Part shown: positions 50,271 through 60,916 of the stretch, piece after piece | Layout: each line of letters starts with the position of its first letter | How positions within the stretch are numbered: the first letter of the stretch is position 1 | Notes under the pieces: model-generated | Told to the model about the DNA's origin: nothing | What the model saw: the letters and a program-made list of their open reading frames with translations, nothing else | Database searches by the model: none | Assembly: GCA_963556495.2 (NCBI GenBank) | Contig: OY747707.1 | Coordinates: forward strand, 27,149,871 to 27,213,870 | Direction of reading: 5' to 3' | Origin: Valencia hispanica | Lineage: Eukaryota > Chordata > Actinopteri > Cyprinodontiformes > Valenciidae | DNA: 64,000 nt | Program-made: the position numbers and the translations under genes

Positions 50271-50580
50271 TGTGTGTGTGTGTGTGTGTGTTCCCGTTGT
50301 TACTACCTGGTGGGGTCCACAACCTGACATTTGACTCACCTCATGGGGTCCTATTTGCCCGGTGGGGACCAAAGCCCGGTCCCCAGAGGCACAAGCATTG
50401 CAAATGACAGAAAACAGCCTCCTGATATGCCTGGTGCAGTTTTTTTTCCAAAGTAAAATTGGTCCCCTTGAGGTCAATTTTCATGACAATGTGTGCGTCG
50501 ACTTGACGCCCAGCTGGTCACAAGTGGTATTGCAGTGTGTAAAATTGAACTCGCGGGGCCATTTTTCTGACAAAGTGTAA
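50271..50580. repeat. (TG)n followed by GGGGTCC-rich repeat
   Basis: (TG)10 at 50271-50290, then text with repeated GTGGGGTCC / ATGGGGTCC / GTGGGGACC / CGGTCCCC motifs to about 50390. Looks like a dispersed repeat; family not recognised. Confidence 0.5.
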
Positions 50581-50644
50581 ACTTTTAAACTTAGTTTAAC
50601 TTTATATGTTATGAATGTCTTTACATTTTAGGCATTTCTTAATG

Positions 50645-51475
50645 ATCAGGGTGGAGTTTTGAAGGGCGCCACAAATCTAAACACGTTAACTTGCAATAGA
50701 ACTTTCTGTCTACAGCTTCAAAACTCCCTCTCCTACTTCTTAGATCAACTCCTAACAGAAGTTATCAATAACTTTTCCAAAACTGAAAGGGCGTGGCCAA
50801 GGCGATGGCGTCTTAGCCAAGGTTTCATGTACACAGATTCTTCCACAAGCCCTCATTTGAAAAATGCAAAATTGCATCAACTGAAGTCTTAGCTGGACCT
50901 GAACAAAATGACATTCCATGTGATGCAAATTATTTGATGATGTGGGCGGAGTCTTTAAGGGTGCTACCCATCTTAAAAGGTTAACTCTCAATAGGACTTT
51001 TTGCCTACAGCTTCAAAACGCCCTCTCCTACATCTTAGATCAACTCTTAAAAAAAGTTATCAATAACTTTTCCAAAACTGAAAGGGTGTGGCCAAAGTGA
51101 TGGCATCTTAGCCTAGGTTTCATGTATACAGAATTTCCCACAAGCCCTCATTCGATAAATGCTAAATTGCTCAGACTAAAGTCTTGGCTGGACCTGAACA
51201 AATTGACATTCCAGGTGATACAAATTATTTGACGATGTGGGCGGAGTCTGAAGGGTGCCACACATCTTATAAGGTTAACTTGCTAAAGGACTTTGTGCCT
51301 ATAGCTTCAAAACTCCATACAAAAGTTATCAGGTACTTTTGCAACTGAAAGGCCAAGGGGATGGCGGTTTTTTGTGTACACAGAATCTCCCACAATCCCT
51401 GACCGAACCATGTGAAATCGCAAAAGGTAGAGTTTAAGTCGGAGCTGAGTGAAATGACATCACGTGTTACGACTA
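50645..51475. repeat. Three tandem units of ~294-295 bp
   Basis: The same landmarks recur at a constant spacing: AGCTTCAAAAC(T/G)CC at about 50714, 51009 and 51303; GGG(T/C)GGAGT at about 50649, 50944 and 51240; and a GTGGCCAA-type block in units 1 and 2. Unit 3 is shorter and more diverged. Non-coding. Confidence 0.92.
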
Positions 51476-52388
51476 CCTAAACAATATAGGCTGGATTTCT
51501 GAAAAGCCTGGTTGCCAAGGAAATTTCCCAAATTTCAGCAGTTGGCTGATGTGAAGTAGCCCAAAATACCAACAAATACTTTGTACCAATACTTATGTCC
51601 AGGCATTTTTTAAACAACATCAGAATGTCTGATTTTCAGTGGTTGAATTCCAGTTATTTTTAATGTTATTACTTAGTTTCAAGTTATTTCAAAGACCATT
51701 ATAAGTTTTGCTTTCATTATTGTGAGGGGAGAAAATGATGTCAATGTCTATATTCATCTAAATTTGCTTTAAAATAATTTGTGTTGACTCACCTGTAGTT
51801 TCATTGACGTTCTTATGAAATAGTGGTAGGTGCTGGTGCATTTGATATTCAAAATTATTGTTACTGAAGGTGCATTAACTGCTTAAAAAAAATCTGCCTA
51901 TATCTGTCCATTTTTAACTTTTTGTCAATATTTGAATATGTTTCTCTGTGTGATAAGGTGATACAGGTTGACCTCCTTAACTGTGGTCACCTGTTCATTA
52001 CCTTTTGACTAGAATTAATGATCTAAGACTTCTGTTAAAAATATATCTATGAAACAGTTTCACATTTTTTAAATATGCTTTCTAAACCGAGTCATCAACA
52101 CCATCTTGATAAACAGCCTTTCTCAGGTTGGCTAAACACATTGTTGGCTAGTCGTAATGTAGATAGCTATCTTAATGCAGTACTGTGTTTTTGAATTTTA
52201 ACAGGGTAACTCTTAAAATCTAAAAGCTTTGTAAGTATTCGCTGCTATTGGCATGTCATGGTTATAAGCCATTTCTCTGTAAAGTTTAAACCCAGAATCA
52301 GTAGCAATATTCAGAATATTTAATATTTATTAACCCGTTAGCTTTCCGAGGGCCCGCTGGTGTGATAGATTAACTGGTGGTGAGACTA
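51476..52388. other. Intergenic, nothing recognised
   Basis: AT-rich unique sequence up to the Harbinger terminal repeat. Confidence 0.45.
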
Positions 52389-52603
52389 AGGCCACGTCCA
52401 CACGAAGCCGGTGCGTTCCCTATCCGATATTTTTTTTTCTCGTTCTAAAAAAAAAATTCCATAGACACGGCGTCGTCTCAAGAAATAACTGTGTCCACAC
52501 GAAACCACTGAAACTCACTGAAAACTATGTAGTATATATGCCAGACCATTATGGGGCGCTGTAATTCTGCCACAGAGATATACTATACACGGAGAAGAAG
52601 ACT

Positions 52604-52897
52604 TTGACCATGCACATAACCTTGCGCACTGTATACAAACAAAGAAGAAGAAGACAAAGATGGCGAAGGCAACAACTTCAAGAGAATGTTGACTGGGAGT
52701 CGTGTCACTCCAAATATTGCGATTTAACGGACGCGTTTCAGGCACAGTATCCGAGGCAGCTAACTGAGAAGGATTTCCCTCACGATGCTAGCATGGTCTC
52801 AAAAGCACAAGTCAGCGCAAAGTTAAAAACATACGCAGCAAATACAGACATGCGGTTGACACAGGGCGTCGAAGTGGTCAAGGACCTAATATATTGA
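52604..52897 (+). pseudogene. Harbinger Myb/SANT-like DNA-binding protein, remnant
   Basis: A 97-codon frame. After a basic Arg/Gln stretch it reads CHSKYCDLTDAFQAQYPRQL and DFPHDASMVSKAQVSAKLKT, which fits the trihelix/MADF-like protein that Harbinger elements encode to help the transposase enter the nucleus and bind the ends. It stops soon after this domain and lacks the long acidic C-terminal part normally present. Beginning and end are uncertain. Confidence 0.7.
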
Positions 52898-52963
52898 CCT
52901 AAATATTTTTCAATAAAAAAAAGTTCTGGAATTTTTGTAGTCATTTATTTTCACTAGACGTAT

Positions 52964-53715
52964 TCAATACAACACTTTCAAAATAATCATTGGTATTTCC
53001 TCTTCGTTGTCCACAATCAGTTTTTTCAGAGGAGGGATCTGGCCAGTCTTAAAGTACAGGTTGAGCTTTGAATTAGCAAAAACCCGTGCATCGTGTACAC
53101 TCCCGTGCCACTTTATCACAACATCCATAAATCTGTACTTATAATCACATACCGCCTGTACATTGAGAGAATGTTTGCCTTTCCTGTTGATGTAGTCCAT
53201 CGAGTTGGTAGACGGCTGCTTGATTTCTATGTGTGTGCCATCGACCGCTCCCAAACACTGTGGCATGCCATGAGCACGATAGAAACGCAAAACCAGATCC
53301 TCGGCCTCGGACTCCGTAAAAGGCAACTTGATGTACTTTGGACCCAGGTGGACAGCGATCGCTTTGCACGTTTGCCTGACAACAACAGATACAGCCTGTC
53401 GCGACATGCCGAAGGCGTTAGCAGTCTTCCTTAGCCTTCCCTCGTCGCTCAAATAATACAGAGTTAACGCAACCCTTTTGGGTGTAGTAATTGGTGCCCT
53501 CATGTTTGTTGTTTGCCCTTCAATATACGGACTGAGTTCCTCGCTCAGGGCGACGAGAGATGCTTTGGACATGCGGAAATTCTCCCAACGCCGTTGACAA
53601 AGTTGTCCCACCAACTGCTAGTTCTACCGGGTCTTCTCCAAAACTTTCTCCTGATCGTTCTCCTGGTTGTCTTCCGCGGTGGATCTAAGAGAATGTGGCG
53701 TATGGTGTTGTCCAT
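52964..53715 (-). pseudogene. PIF/Harbinger DDE transposase (HARBI1-like), truncated
   Basis: The likely start is the ATG at 53713-53715 (MDNTIRHILLDPPRKTTRRT). A frameshift near 53570-53620 joins this to the frame containing [21 protein letters not shown] helix-turn-helix-like region follows ([20 protein letters not shown]), then [15 protein letters not shown] with the first catalytic Asp, and [18 protein letters not shown] with the second. After [13 protein letters not shown] the frame ends, so the GD..Y block and the catalytic Glu with VVERAFG are missing. About 250 residues remain of the usual 350-400. It is therefore inactive, with a frameshift and a C-terminal deletion. Confidence 0.9.
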
Positions 53716-54601
53716 TATCGCTTGTTGCTCACAACAGTTGCATAGAAGCAACAGATTTTGCTGTAATACAGCTAGAAGGCTTAGTAGCTTCTGCAGCACA
53801 AACAAAATCATTGTTGTTGTTGCAGTTACGTGTGACACAGCCGACGCGTGATGTGATGGCATCATCGTTTCACAAAATATACGGATTGGCTGTACACACG
53901 AAACCGCAAGGGTGTCGTTTTCAGATTTATCTACTTTGGCACCCGGTTTCAAAAAATAAAAAGTTTCAGTCTCCGAAAACGCCGGATCCGTGTGGACGAA
54001 GCGCTAATACGATAAAAAATGTATACGTATACAGTGAAACGCGTCTCCGTGTGGACGGGCCCTATTTTGAGGTGGCAGCTGGTAGAGGCAGATTTTTCTG
54101 TGGGCTTGGCATTTTAAGGACCCCCTCACCGGACGAGGAAATAAGCAATGCATGTTTACCTTAAAGAACTACAAAACATTGCAAAATACAATCGGATTCC
54201 TCCAGACATCTTTAACATCTTAATACTAGCTCAATATAGACATTTGTTTTGCTCTAATATTGTATAGGAAATCCGTGTTCATTCGACGGAGGTAAGCCGT
54301 ATTGCGTCATTTCCTGTTGTCACTGTTGTGCTCCCTGTAAACTGTTTGGTGTTCAGACTCTCTTGAATTGGTCTTATTTTCTCTGTGCTAAGGCCTTTCT
54401 AAGTTATTTTAACCCACAAGCACACTAAAACACACGTTTTGTGGTGGTGTACTTTACGTTTTGGGAACTCCTTGTGTTTCACACAGCTTTTCTTGGGGTG
54501 GTAAGGTCTCGCTAGCTAAGTTAGCTTAGCTTCATTGCGGCTATGGGCTACTCTTCTCTCTCCTGTCTCTAACTCTTTTCTTCTCTCTTGCTCTCTGTCA
54601 G

Positions 54602-55368
54602 ATGTTTAGTTACTTCCCTGCCTCCTTTAGTGATAATGGTAACTGTAATAAATGTAATATTTTTGTAGCTTTGGAGGCGAGGGTATCAGAATTAGAAGCA
54701 CGGCTCCGCGCTGTTGAAAAACCAGTCCTCCGGTAGAGCCCGCGCAGCCGGGACCTCAGGCCGGCTGGGTGACTGTACGTAGGAAGCGTAGTTCTAGGAC
54801 CCAGCCCCTGGGCCACCACCAACCGGTCTGCGTTTCTAACAGATTTTACCCGCTCAGCGACACACCCGCTGAGAAGCCGACCCTGGTAATTGGCAGCTCC
54901 ATTGTCAGAAACGTGGCATCAGAGACACCATTGACCATAGTCAAATGTTTACCAGGGGCCAGAACCGGCGACATCAAATCCTACCTGAAACTGCTGACTA
55001 AAGGTAAGCGTCAATACAGTAAGATTGTTATTCACGCTGGCGGTAATGACACCCGGTTACGCCAATCGGAGGTCACTAAAATTAGTTTTGCCTCGGTGTG
55101 TAAGTTTGCCAAAACAATGTCCGACTTGGTAATCTTTTCTGGTCCCCTGCCTGATCGGACCAGTGACGACATGTTTAGCCGCATGCTGTCATTCCATCAA
55201 TTGTTGTCTCGGTGGTGTCCTGCAAACGATGTGGGCTACATTGATAACTGGAGAACATTTTGGGGAAAATCTGGTCTGATCCGGAGAGACGGTATCCATC
55301 CCACTTTGGATGGAGCAGCTCTTCTTTCTAGGAATATGGCCGAATTTATTAGTCCTCCAAAATACTGA
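54602..55368 (+). pseudogene. LINE ORF1 with coiled coil and SGNH esterase domain
   Basis: Starts MFSYFPASFSDNGNCNKCNI: a CxxC pair, then a short coiled coil ([16 protein letters not shown]). A one-base slip in an A-run near 54720 shifts the frame, which then continues through [14 protein letters not shown]. The C-terminal domain has the SGNH-hydrolase landmarks in order: VIGSSIVRN (nucleophile Ser, equivalent to GDS), [15 protein letters not shown] (Asn/Gly block) and DGIHPTLDG (Asp and His). CR1/L2 ORF1 proteins are known to carry such esterase domains; they bind RNA in the retrotransposition particle. All catalytic positions look intact, but the gene is broken upstream. Confidence 0.85.
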
Positions 55369-55461
55369 CAACCCAGGGTCCAGACCAGGAAGCAGAGTCG
55401 TAGTTTAACCCACCTCTCTGCTGCTTCTGTACTGTTACCCACCCATTACCCTATAGAAACA

Positions 55462-57450
55462 GTGTCTTGCCCACGGCCAAAATTAAATGGATTAAAAGTT
55501 AAGCCAACAAAAGCAAATTATGGAAATCTCATAAACATAAATACAACTTTGACTGAACAGAAAAATAAATCAAATAAATGTGGTTTATTAAACATAAGAT
55601 CTCTCTCCTCAAAGACTTTGTTAGTAAATGACTTGATTTGTGATAATCACATTGATTTCCTTTGTCTCACAGAAACCTGGTTGCAGCAGGAGGATTGTGT
55701 CAGTATAAATGAGTCAACTCCTTCCAGTGATTAAAATTTTCACATTCCTAGAAAGACTGGGCGAGGGGGAGGAGTTGCAAACATTTTCCGTTCTGATTTA
55801 CTAATTAGTCTCAGACCAATTGATAGCTACAGTTCTTTTGAACATCTAACCCTTAATTTTCCTCATCCAAGTTGCAAAACATTAAGACCATTTTTGTTTG
55901 TGGTTTTGTATCGTCCACCAGGCCCTTACTCTCAATTATTGGATCAGATCTCAATTTTTTTTATCTGATTTAGTATTAAATACTGATAGGGTTTTTATAG
56001 TGGGGGACTTCAATATTCATGTGGATACTGAACGTGATAGCCGAAATGCAGCCTTTAATGCCATTTTAGACTCAATTGGTTTTACTCAAAAAGTACAGGG
56101 ATCGACCCAGTCGGGTAAACACACTTTGGACCTTTTACTGACATACGGTATTGAGTGTGAGGAAATAACAGTCCACCCACATAACCCGGTCCTGTCTGAC
56201 CACTTCTTAATAACTTTTGAATTTACTTTAACTGACCATATTAAATCTGAAAGAAAATTTCATTATAGTAGAGCTTTACAGACAATGCTGTAACAATTTT
56301 TAAAGAATCTGTTCCATTCTTACTTTCCTTAGTGTCTCAGGGTAACACAGGATGGCAGCAATTCTATCTCTAACCCTTCAGAAATTGATGGTCTGGTTCA
56401 CAGCGTTACGTCCTCATTGCGTTTGGCATTAGATAGTGTAGCCCCCTTAAAAAAGAAAGTGGCTAGCCATAGGAGGCTGACTCCTTGGTTTAACGCAGAG
56501 TTGTGTACTTTAAAGCAGAATACTAGGAAGTTGGAGAGAAAATGGCGCTCTACACACCTAGAGGATTCCTATTTAACCTGGAATAACAGTCTACTACTGT
56601 ATAAAAAGACCCTTCGACAAGCTAGAACAGCATATTTTTCATCATTAATAGAGGCGAATAAAAACAATCCTAGGTTATTTTTTAGTACAGTTGCCAAACT
56701 TACACAGAGTTATAGCTCTGTTGAGCCAACTATTCTCCCAGCTCCTAGCAGTGATGATTTTATGGGATTCTTCATAAATAAAATTAATTCTGTTAAACAT
56801 AAAGTCATTGGCATCCTCCCAAACATGATTACTTCTTCCTCAGTAAATGAGGCAGTATCGGAAAGAACTGTAGAACCTCAGCTGTGCTTAGGCTGTTTTG
56901 ATTCAGTCGAGCTTTCGGAATTATCAAAAATATTAGCCTCATCTAAACCTTCCACTTGTATGTTGGACCAAATTCCAACCAAATTATTTAAAGAAGTGTT
57001 CCATTTGGTTCCTGGCCCCATTTTGGATATGATGAATCTATCCTTAGTAAACGGATACGTACCACAGGAATTTAAAATAGCTGTAATTAAACCTTTACTC
57101 AAGAAACCTTCCCTTGATCAAGATGACTTAGTGAATTACAGACCTATATCTAACCTTCCTTTCTTATCCAAAGTCCTTGAGAAAATTGTTGCTAATCAAG
57201 TCTGTGAGCATCTAAACAGTAAAGAGCTGTTTGAAGAGTTTCAGTCAGGTTTTAGAGCTCATCATAGCACTGAAACAGCACTGGTGAAGGTTACTAATGA
57301 TATTCTCATGGCCTCAGATAATGGACTTGTGTCTGTTCTGGTTTTGTTTGATCTCAGTGCTGCTTTTGACACAGTCGATCATAATATTCTCTTAGAAAGG
57401 CTTGCACATGTTGCAGGGATCAAAGGAACAGCACTAGGGTGGTTTAAATC
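55462..57450 (+). pseudogene. LINE ORF2: AP endonuclease and partial reverse transcriptase
   Basis: The endonuclease domain begins [20 protein letters not shown] and [11 protein letters not shown]. It is stopped at 55732 and shifts frame, then continues at FIVGDFNIHVD, KHTLDLLLTYGIE and LSDHFLITFEF, where the SDH catalytic motif is kept. Another stop at 56291 is followed by the long frame 56417-57450 with the linker (RRLTPWFNAELCTLKQNTRK) and the start of the reverse transcriptase: NYRPISNLPFLSKVLEKIVA, FQSGFRAHHSTETALVKVTN and LFDLSAAFDTVDHNILLERL (motif A, first catalytic Asp). The code ends at ALGWFKSY before motifs B and C (YADD). Confidence 0.9.
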
Positions 57451-58900
57451 ATATCAGTTTCTCCAGCTGCCTCTTCACTTGACTTTTGGAGACAGACAAG
57501 TGGGAGGGGGATGCAAAGGGGGTAGCAGCATTTCCTGGCTTGGTTGAAGTCAAACTTGTGGAATCAGAAGAGTCCATGGCTGAGGTGAAGGATAAAACAT
57601 CCGTGGTGTAACACGAAAGCTGTTGGTCAGAGGAGAGTGGGATGTCTGTTTGGCTGGGAACAGGAGAGGAGGATTCTGAGCAGGTTCCTGAACTGAACCT
57701 GTTGAAGAATGTGTTCAGTTCATTGGCTCTGTCCAGACTTCCATCTATCCAGTCCTTCCTGTCCTTAAAGCCTGCGATCTTTCTCATTCCTAACCAGACA
57801 TCTCTGATATTGTTCCTCTGTAGTTTGTTCTCCAGCTTCTTCCTGTATGCCTCCTTGCTGTCTCTGATCTTGACCTTAAGTTGCTTCTGTATACTCCTCA
57901 GTAATTCCCTGTCTCCCTCCCTGAAGGCTCTTTTTTTCTTGTTTAGCAGTTCCTTCAGGTCACTGGTGATCCACGGTTTGTTATTAGGGAAGCATCTCCC
58001 TGCTCTGGTGGGGATGATGTTGTCCAAACAGAAGTTTATATAGTCAGTCACACACTCAGTCATGGCATTGATGTCCTCTCCATGTGCTTGGCAAAGAGTC
58101 ATCCAGTCTGTGGTTGCAAAACAACTCAGCAGGGCTTCTTCATGCTTCCTGTGACCATATTCTCACCGTTTTCTTTGTAACATGTTGCCTCTGAACAAGT
58201 GGTTTATATTCTGAACTGAGAAAAACAAGATTGTGATATGATTGTCCAAGAGGAGGTCTTGGTTTGGACATGTATGCATACTTTACATTTGCATAAAACA
58301 AATCCAAGGTCCTGTTTTCTCTTGTAGAGCAGCTAACAAACTGTTGGAAGTGTAGTAGAGAGCGAGGCATGATTAAAATCACCAGATATTGCCACAAATG
58401 CATTGGGGTGCTGTGTCTGTAGCTTAGCAACAACAGAACTGATGACATCTCATGCATTGTCGGCAACGGCTGAAGGTGGAATGTAAACAACTGCCAAAAT
58501 CACACTGGTGAACTCTCTTGGTAAATAATATGGACGAAAACTTACTGCCAAGAGTTCGACATCTGGGCTACAGAGACGACACTTCACAGTAACATGTCCT
58601 GGATGACACAATCTGTTGTTGATAAGCACTGCTACTCCACCTCTTTTTCTTTTCCTGCTCGTTTTCAGATCTCTGTCTCCTCGTACAGTCAGGAAGCCTG
58701 GCAGAGAGACGGAGTCGGGGATATGATCCAGCAGCCACGTCTCAGTAAAATACATAACACTGCATTCCCGGTACTCTGGCTGAGTCCTTGTGAGGGCTTG
58801 GAGTCCATCCATCTCGTTAGCCAGTGATCTTACGTTGCCCATTATGATCAATGGAAGAGATGGCTTGAACTTCCTCCTTCCCTGTCTCATTTTTGCTCCT
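57449..58900 (-). pseudogene. Rex1-like LINE endonuclease and linker, inverted
   Basis: Read from 58890 leftwards: PSLPLIIMGNVRSLANEMDG, YFTETWLLD and VILAVVYIPPSA (AP-endonuclease start). Then, in a shifted frame, CSTRENRTLDLFYANVKYAY and LGQSYHNLVFL, where the catalytic SDH is SYH. A third frame from 58102 reads NNKPWITSDLKELLNKKKRA and SKEAYRKKLENKLQRNNIRD, and ends SKSQVKRQLEKL, the linker just before the reverse transcriptase. Two frame breaks and the altered endonuclease residue make it non-functional. Confidence 0.88.
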
Positions 58901-58914
58901 GCTCTGCATCCACG

Positions 58915-60309
58915 TCTCCCCCTTTGCCTCCCCCTCCCACTTGTCTGTTTCCAAAAGTCAGGTGAAGAGGTAGCTGGAGAAACCGAACCGGAACAAGGCT
59001 GCAGGTCCAGATGCTGTCAGCCCCAGAGTTCTGAAGGCCTGTGCAGAGCAGCTCTGTGGGATTCTTCAGCACCTCTTCAACCTTAGCCTAACTCAGGAGA
59101 AGGTTCCAGTGTTGTGGAAGACATCCTGCCTTGTTCCAGTACCAAAACGAACCCACCCATCAGTCATCAATGACTGTAGACCTGTTGCCCTGACATCCCA
59201 CATCATGAAGGTCCTGGAGAGAGTCCTGTATGCCCCCCTGAATAAGCAAACAAGAACGTATCAGGACCCGCTGCAGTTTGCTTATCGCTGTGGAGTTGGG
59301 GTTGAAGATGCAATCATCCACCTGCTTCAACCAACCCACTGTCATCTGGACAAAGCAGGCAGCACTGTGAGGATCATGTTCTTTGATTTCTCCAGTGCAT
59401 TTAACACAATTGAGCCTGATTTGCTTCGTCAGAAACTCCTGAAAACACAGGTGGAGCCCTCAACAATCGCCTGGATCAATGACTACCTGACAAAAAGACC
59501 ACAGTTTGTGAAACTGAAGAACTGTGTGTCAAACCAGGTGGTCAGCAGCACAGGAGCACCACAGGGGAACTTACTCTCACCATTCCTTTTCTCTCTGTAC
59601 ACCTCAGACTTCCAGTACAAATCAGAGACCTGTCATCTTCAGAAATACTGAAGAAGAAAAAAAATCTGCAGTCTGAAAAGACTCTGCAGTTGTGGGGTGT
59701 ATCAGAGATGGACAAGAAGATGAATACAGAGAGCTGGTGGACCGCTTTGTGACATGGTGTGGAAACAATCGTCTCACCTTGAATGTGAACAAAACAAAGG
59801 AGATGATTGTAGATTTCAGAAGAAACAGGGATAAGTCAAACACTGTTTCCATCATGGGAGAAGAAGTGGAGGTGGTTGAGGAGTATAAATACCTTGGAGT
59901 TCACCTTGACAACAGACTGGACTGGAGACTGAACAGTGAAGCCGTCTACAAGAAGAGACAGAGCAGACTGTACTTCTTGAGGAAGTTTAGGTCCTTCAAG
60001 ATTTGCAGCAAGATGCTGCAAATCTTCTACAAGTCTGTTGTGGAGAGTGTAATCTCTTCAGCCGTCATCTGTTGGGGTAGCAGCATCAGAGCCAGGGACT
60101 TAAAAAGGCTCAACAACCTGATGAAGAAGGTTGATTCTGTTCTTGACACTACTGTGGAACCACTGGAGATGATGATGCAAAGAAGGATTCTTCATAAAAT
60201 CAAAACAATTATGGACAACCCTGAGCATCCTCTTCATGAGACAGTCATACAACAACAGAGCGTCTTCAGTCGGAGGCTTCTTCAGTTTCGCTGCAATACA
60301 GACCGCTAG
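58915..60309 (+). pseudogene. Rex1-like LINE reverse transcriptase
   Basis: Continues the inverted half: AAGPDAVSPRVLKACAEQLC (out of frame, about 59010-59070), LWKTSCLVPVPKRTHPSVIN, CRPVALTSHIMKVLERVLYA, MFFDFSSAFNTIEPDLL (motif A Asp) and TGAPQGNLLSPFLFSLYTSD (motif B). The catalytic FSDD/FADD box expected after CHLQKY is destroyed by a stop at 59649 and an A-rich change up to about 59690. The frame resumes at GCIRDGQEDEYRELVDRFVT and runs through NKTKEMIVDFRRNR, YLGVHLDNRLDW, RLYFLRKFRSFKICSKMLQI and FSRRLLQFRCNTDR to the stop at 60307. Confidence 0.92.
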
Positions 60310-60429
60310 AGGAAATCCTTCCTGCCCACAGCCATCATCATCTTCAACAACTCCTTAAAGAATTAATTATATGAGCTACAACACTTAATTTCCCTCTGGG
60401 ATCAATAAAGTATTTTTGAATTTGAATTG

Positions 60430-60829
60430 AATTTGAATTAGGAGGGATGTATAGACCTCAAACTTGGCAGGTTTATTTCTTGTGTCACAGAGGATGTATG
60501 TACCAAACTTCAACCTACGCGAATGGGCCCCTTCAAATTCACTGTACAATGGTGTCCTTTGACCCCCTGGTTCTCCAGACTTCCAGAGGGCCTTCTTCTG
60601 AATAATGTGAAATTCAACATGCTTTTACTCTTTGATAACCCCTTATAAAATCTTGAGCATGCACTCATGCTTTGGCTGTTTTCCTGACCCCAAAATATAT
60701 CCACCCAGTTTGGAAGGAAAATGTAACAAAGGGATTTTCTAGCTGCTGAAAGAAAAAAAAATCAGAAAGTATTGGTGTGCCACAATTCTAGAGCACAGAC
60801 ACGTTTTTTTTCATGTCAGTGTGTAGACA

Positions 60830-60832
<3 letters not shown>
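60430..60832. other. Unassigned sequence between LINE and AT repeat
   Basis: Unique-looking text with the style of a dispersed repeat (GACCTCAAACTTGGCAGG, CCAAACTTCAACCTACG) but no recognised family. It does not resume the interrupted L2 LINE. Confidence 0.4.

Positions 60833-60914
<82 letters not shown>
60833..60914. repeat. (TA)n microsatellite
   Basis: About 41 uninterrupted TA dinucleotides. Confidence 0.98.

Positions 60915-60916
<2 letters not shown>

Larger units (their letters stand above)
52389..54061. mobile_element. PIF/Harbinger transposon, both genes broken
   Basis: The ends are inverted: AGGCCACGTCCACACGAAG at 52389 and, reverse-complemented, GGCCCGTCCACACGGAG from 54061. A CTA triplet lies outside each end (52386-52388 and 54062-54064), the 3-bp target size of this superfamily. 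Sub-terminal copies of the CGTGTGGACG motif occur near 53990. It carries two divergent genes, a Myb/SANT-like gene on plus and a DDE transposase on minus, the classic Harbinger layout. Confidence 0.92.
54300..57455 (+). mobile_element. L2/CR1-type LINE, near-complete 5' portion
   Basis: A 5' UTR-like segment (about 54300-54600), ORF1 (54602-55368) and ORF2 (about 55462-57450) follow each other in the normal order. LINEs usually lose their 5' end; this copy keeps it but loses the 3' third of ORF2 and the tail at 57455, where the Rex1-like LINE begins. I do not find the missing part on the other side of that insert. Confidence 0.85.
57449..60425. mobile_element. Rex1-like LINE with inverted 5' half
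   Basis: The left 1.46 kb encodes the endonuclease and linker on the minus strand. The right 1.5 kb encodes the reverse transcriptase on the plus strand, ending with AATAAAGTATTTTTGAATTTG and TTGAATT repeats. The junction sequences overlap: about 75 bp (PFASPSHLSVSKSQVKR and LEK codons) occur at both 57449-57525 and 58910-58980 in opposite orientation. This is the pattern left by twin priming during LINE insertion. Clade assignment (Rex1/Babar versus another CR1-like group) is from memory of sequence style. Confidence 0.85.

Noticed and set aside
50645..51475. CRISPR array
   Set aside because: Units are about 295 bp and near-identical without short repeats and unique spacers; also a vertebrate genome.
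53667..54164. 165-aa plus-strand protein
   Set aside because: Antisense of the Harbinger transposase N-terminus running through the terminal repeat.
57642..58043. 133-aa plus-strand frame
   Set aside because: Shadow of the inverted LINE linker coded on the minus strand.
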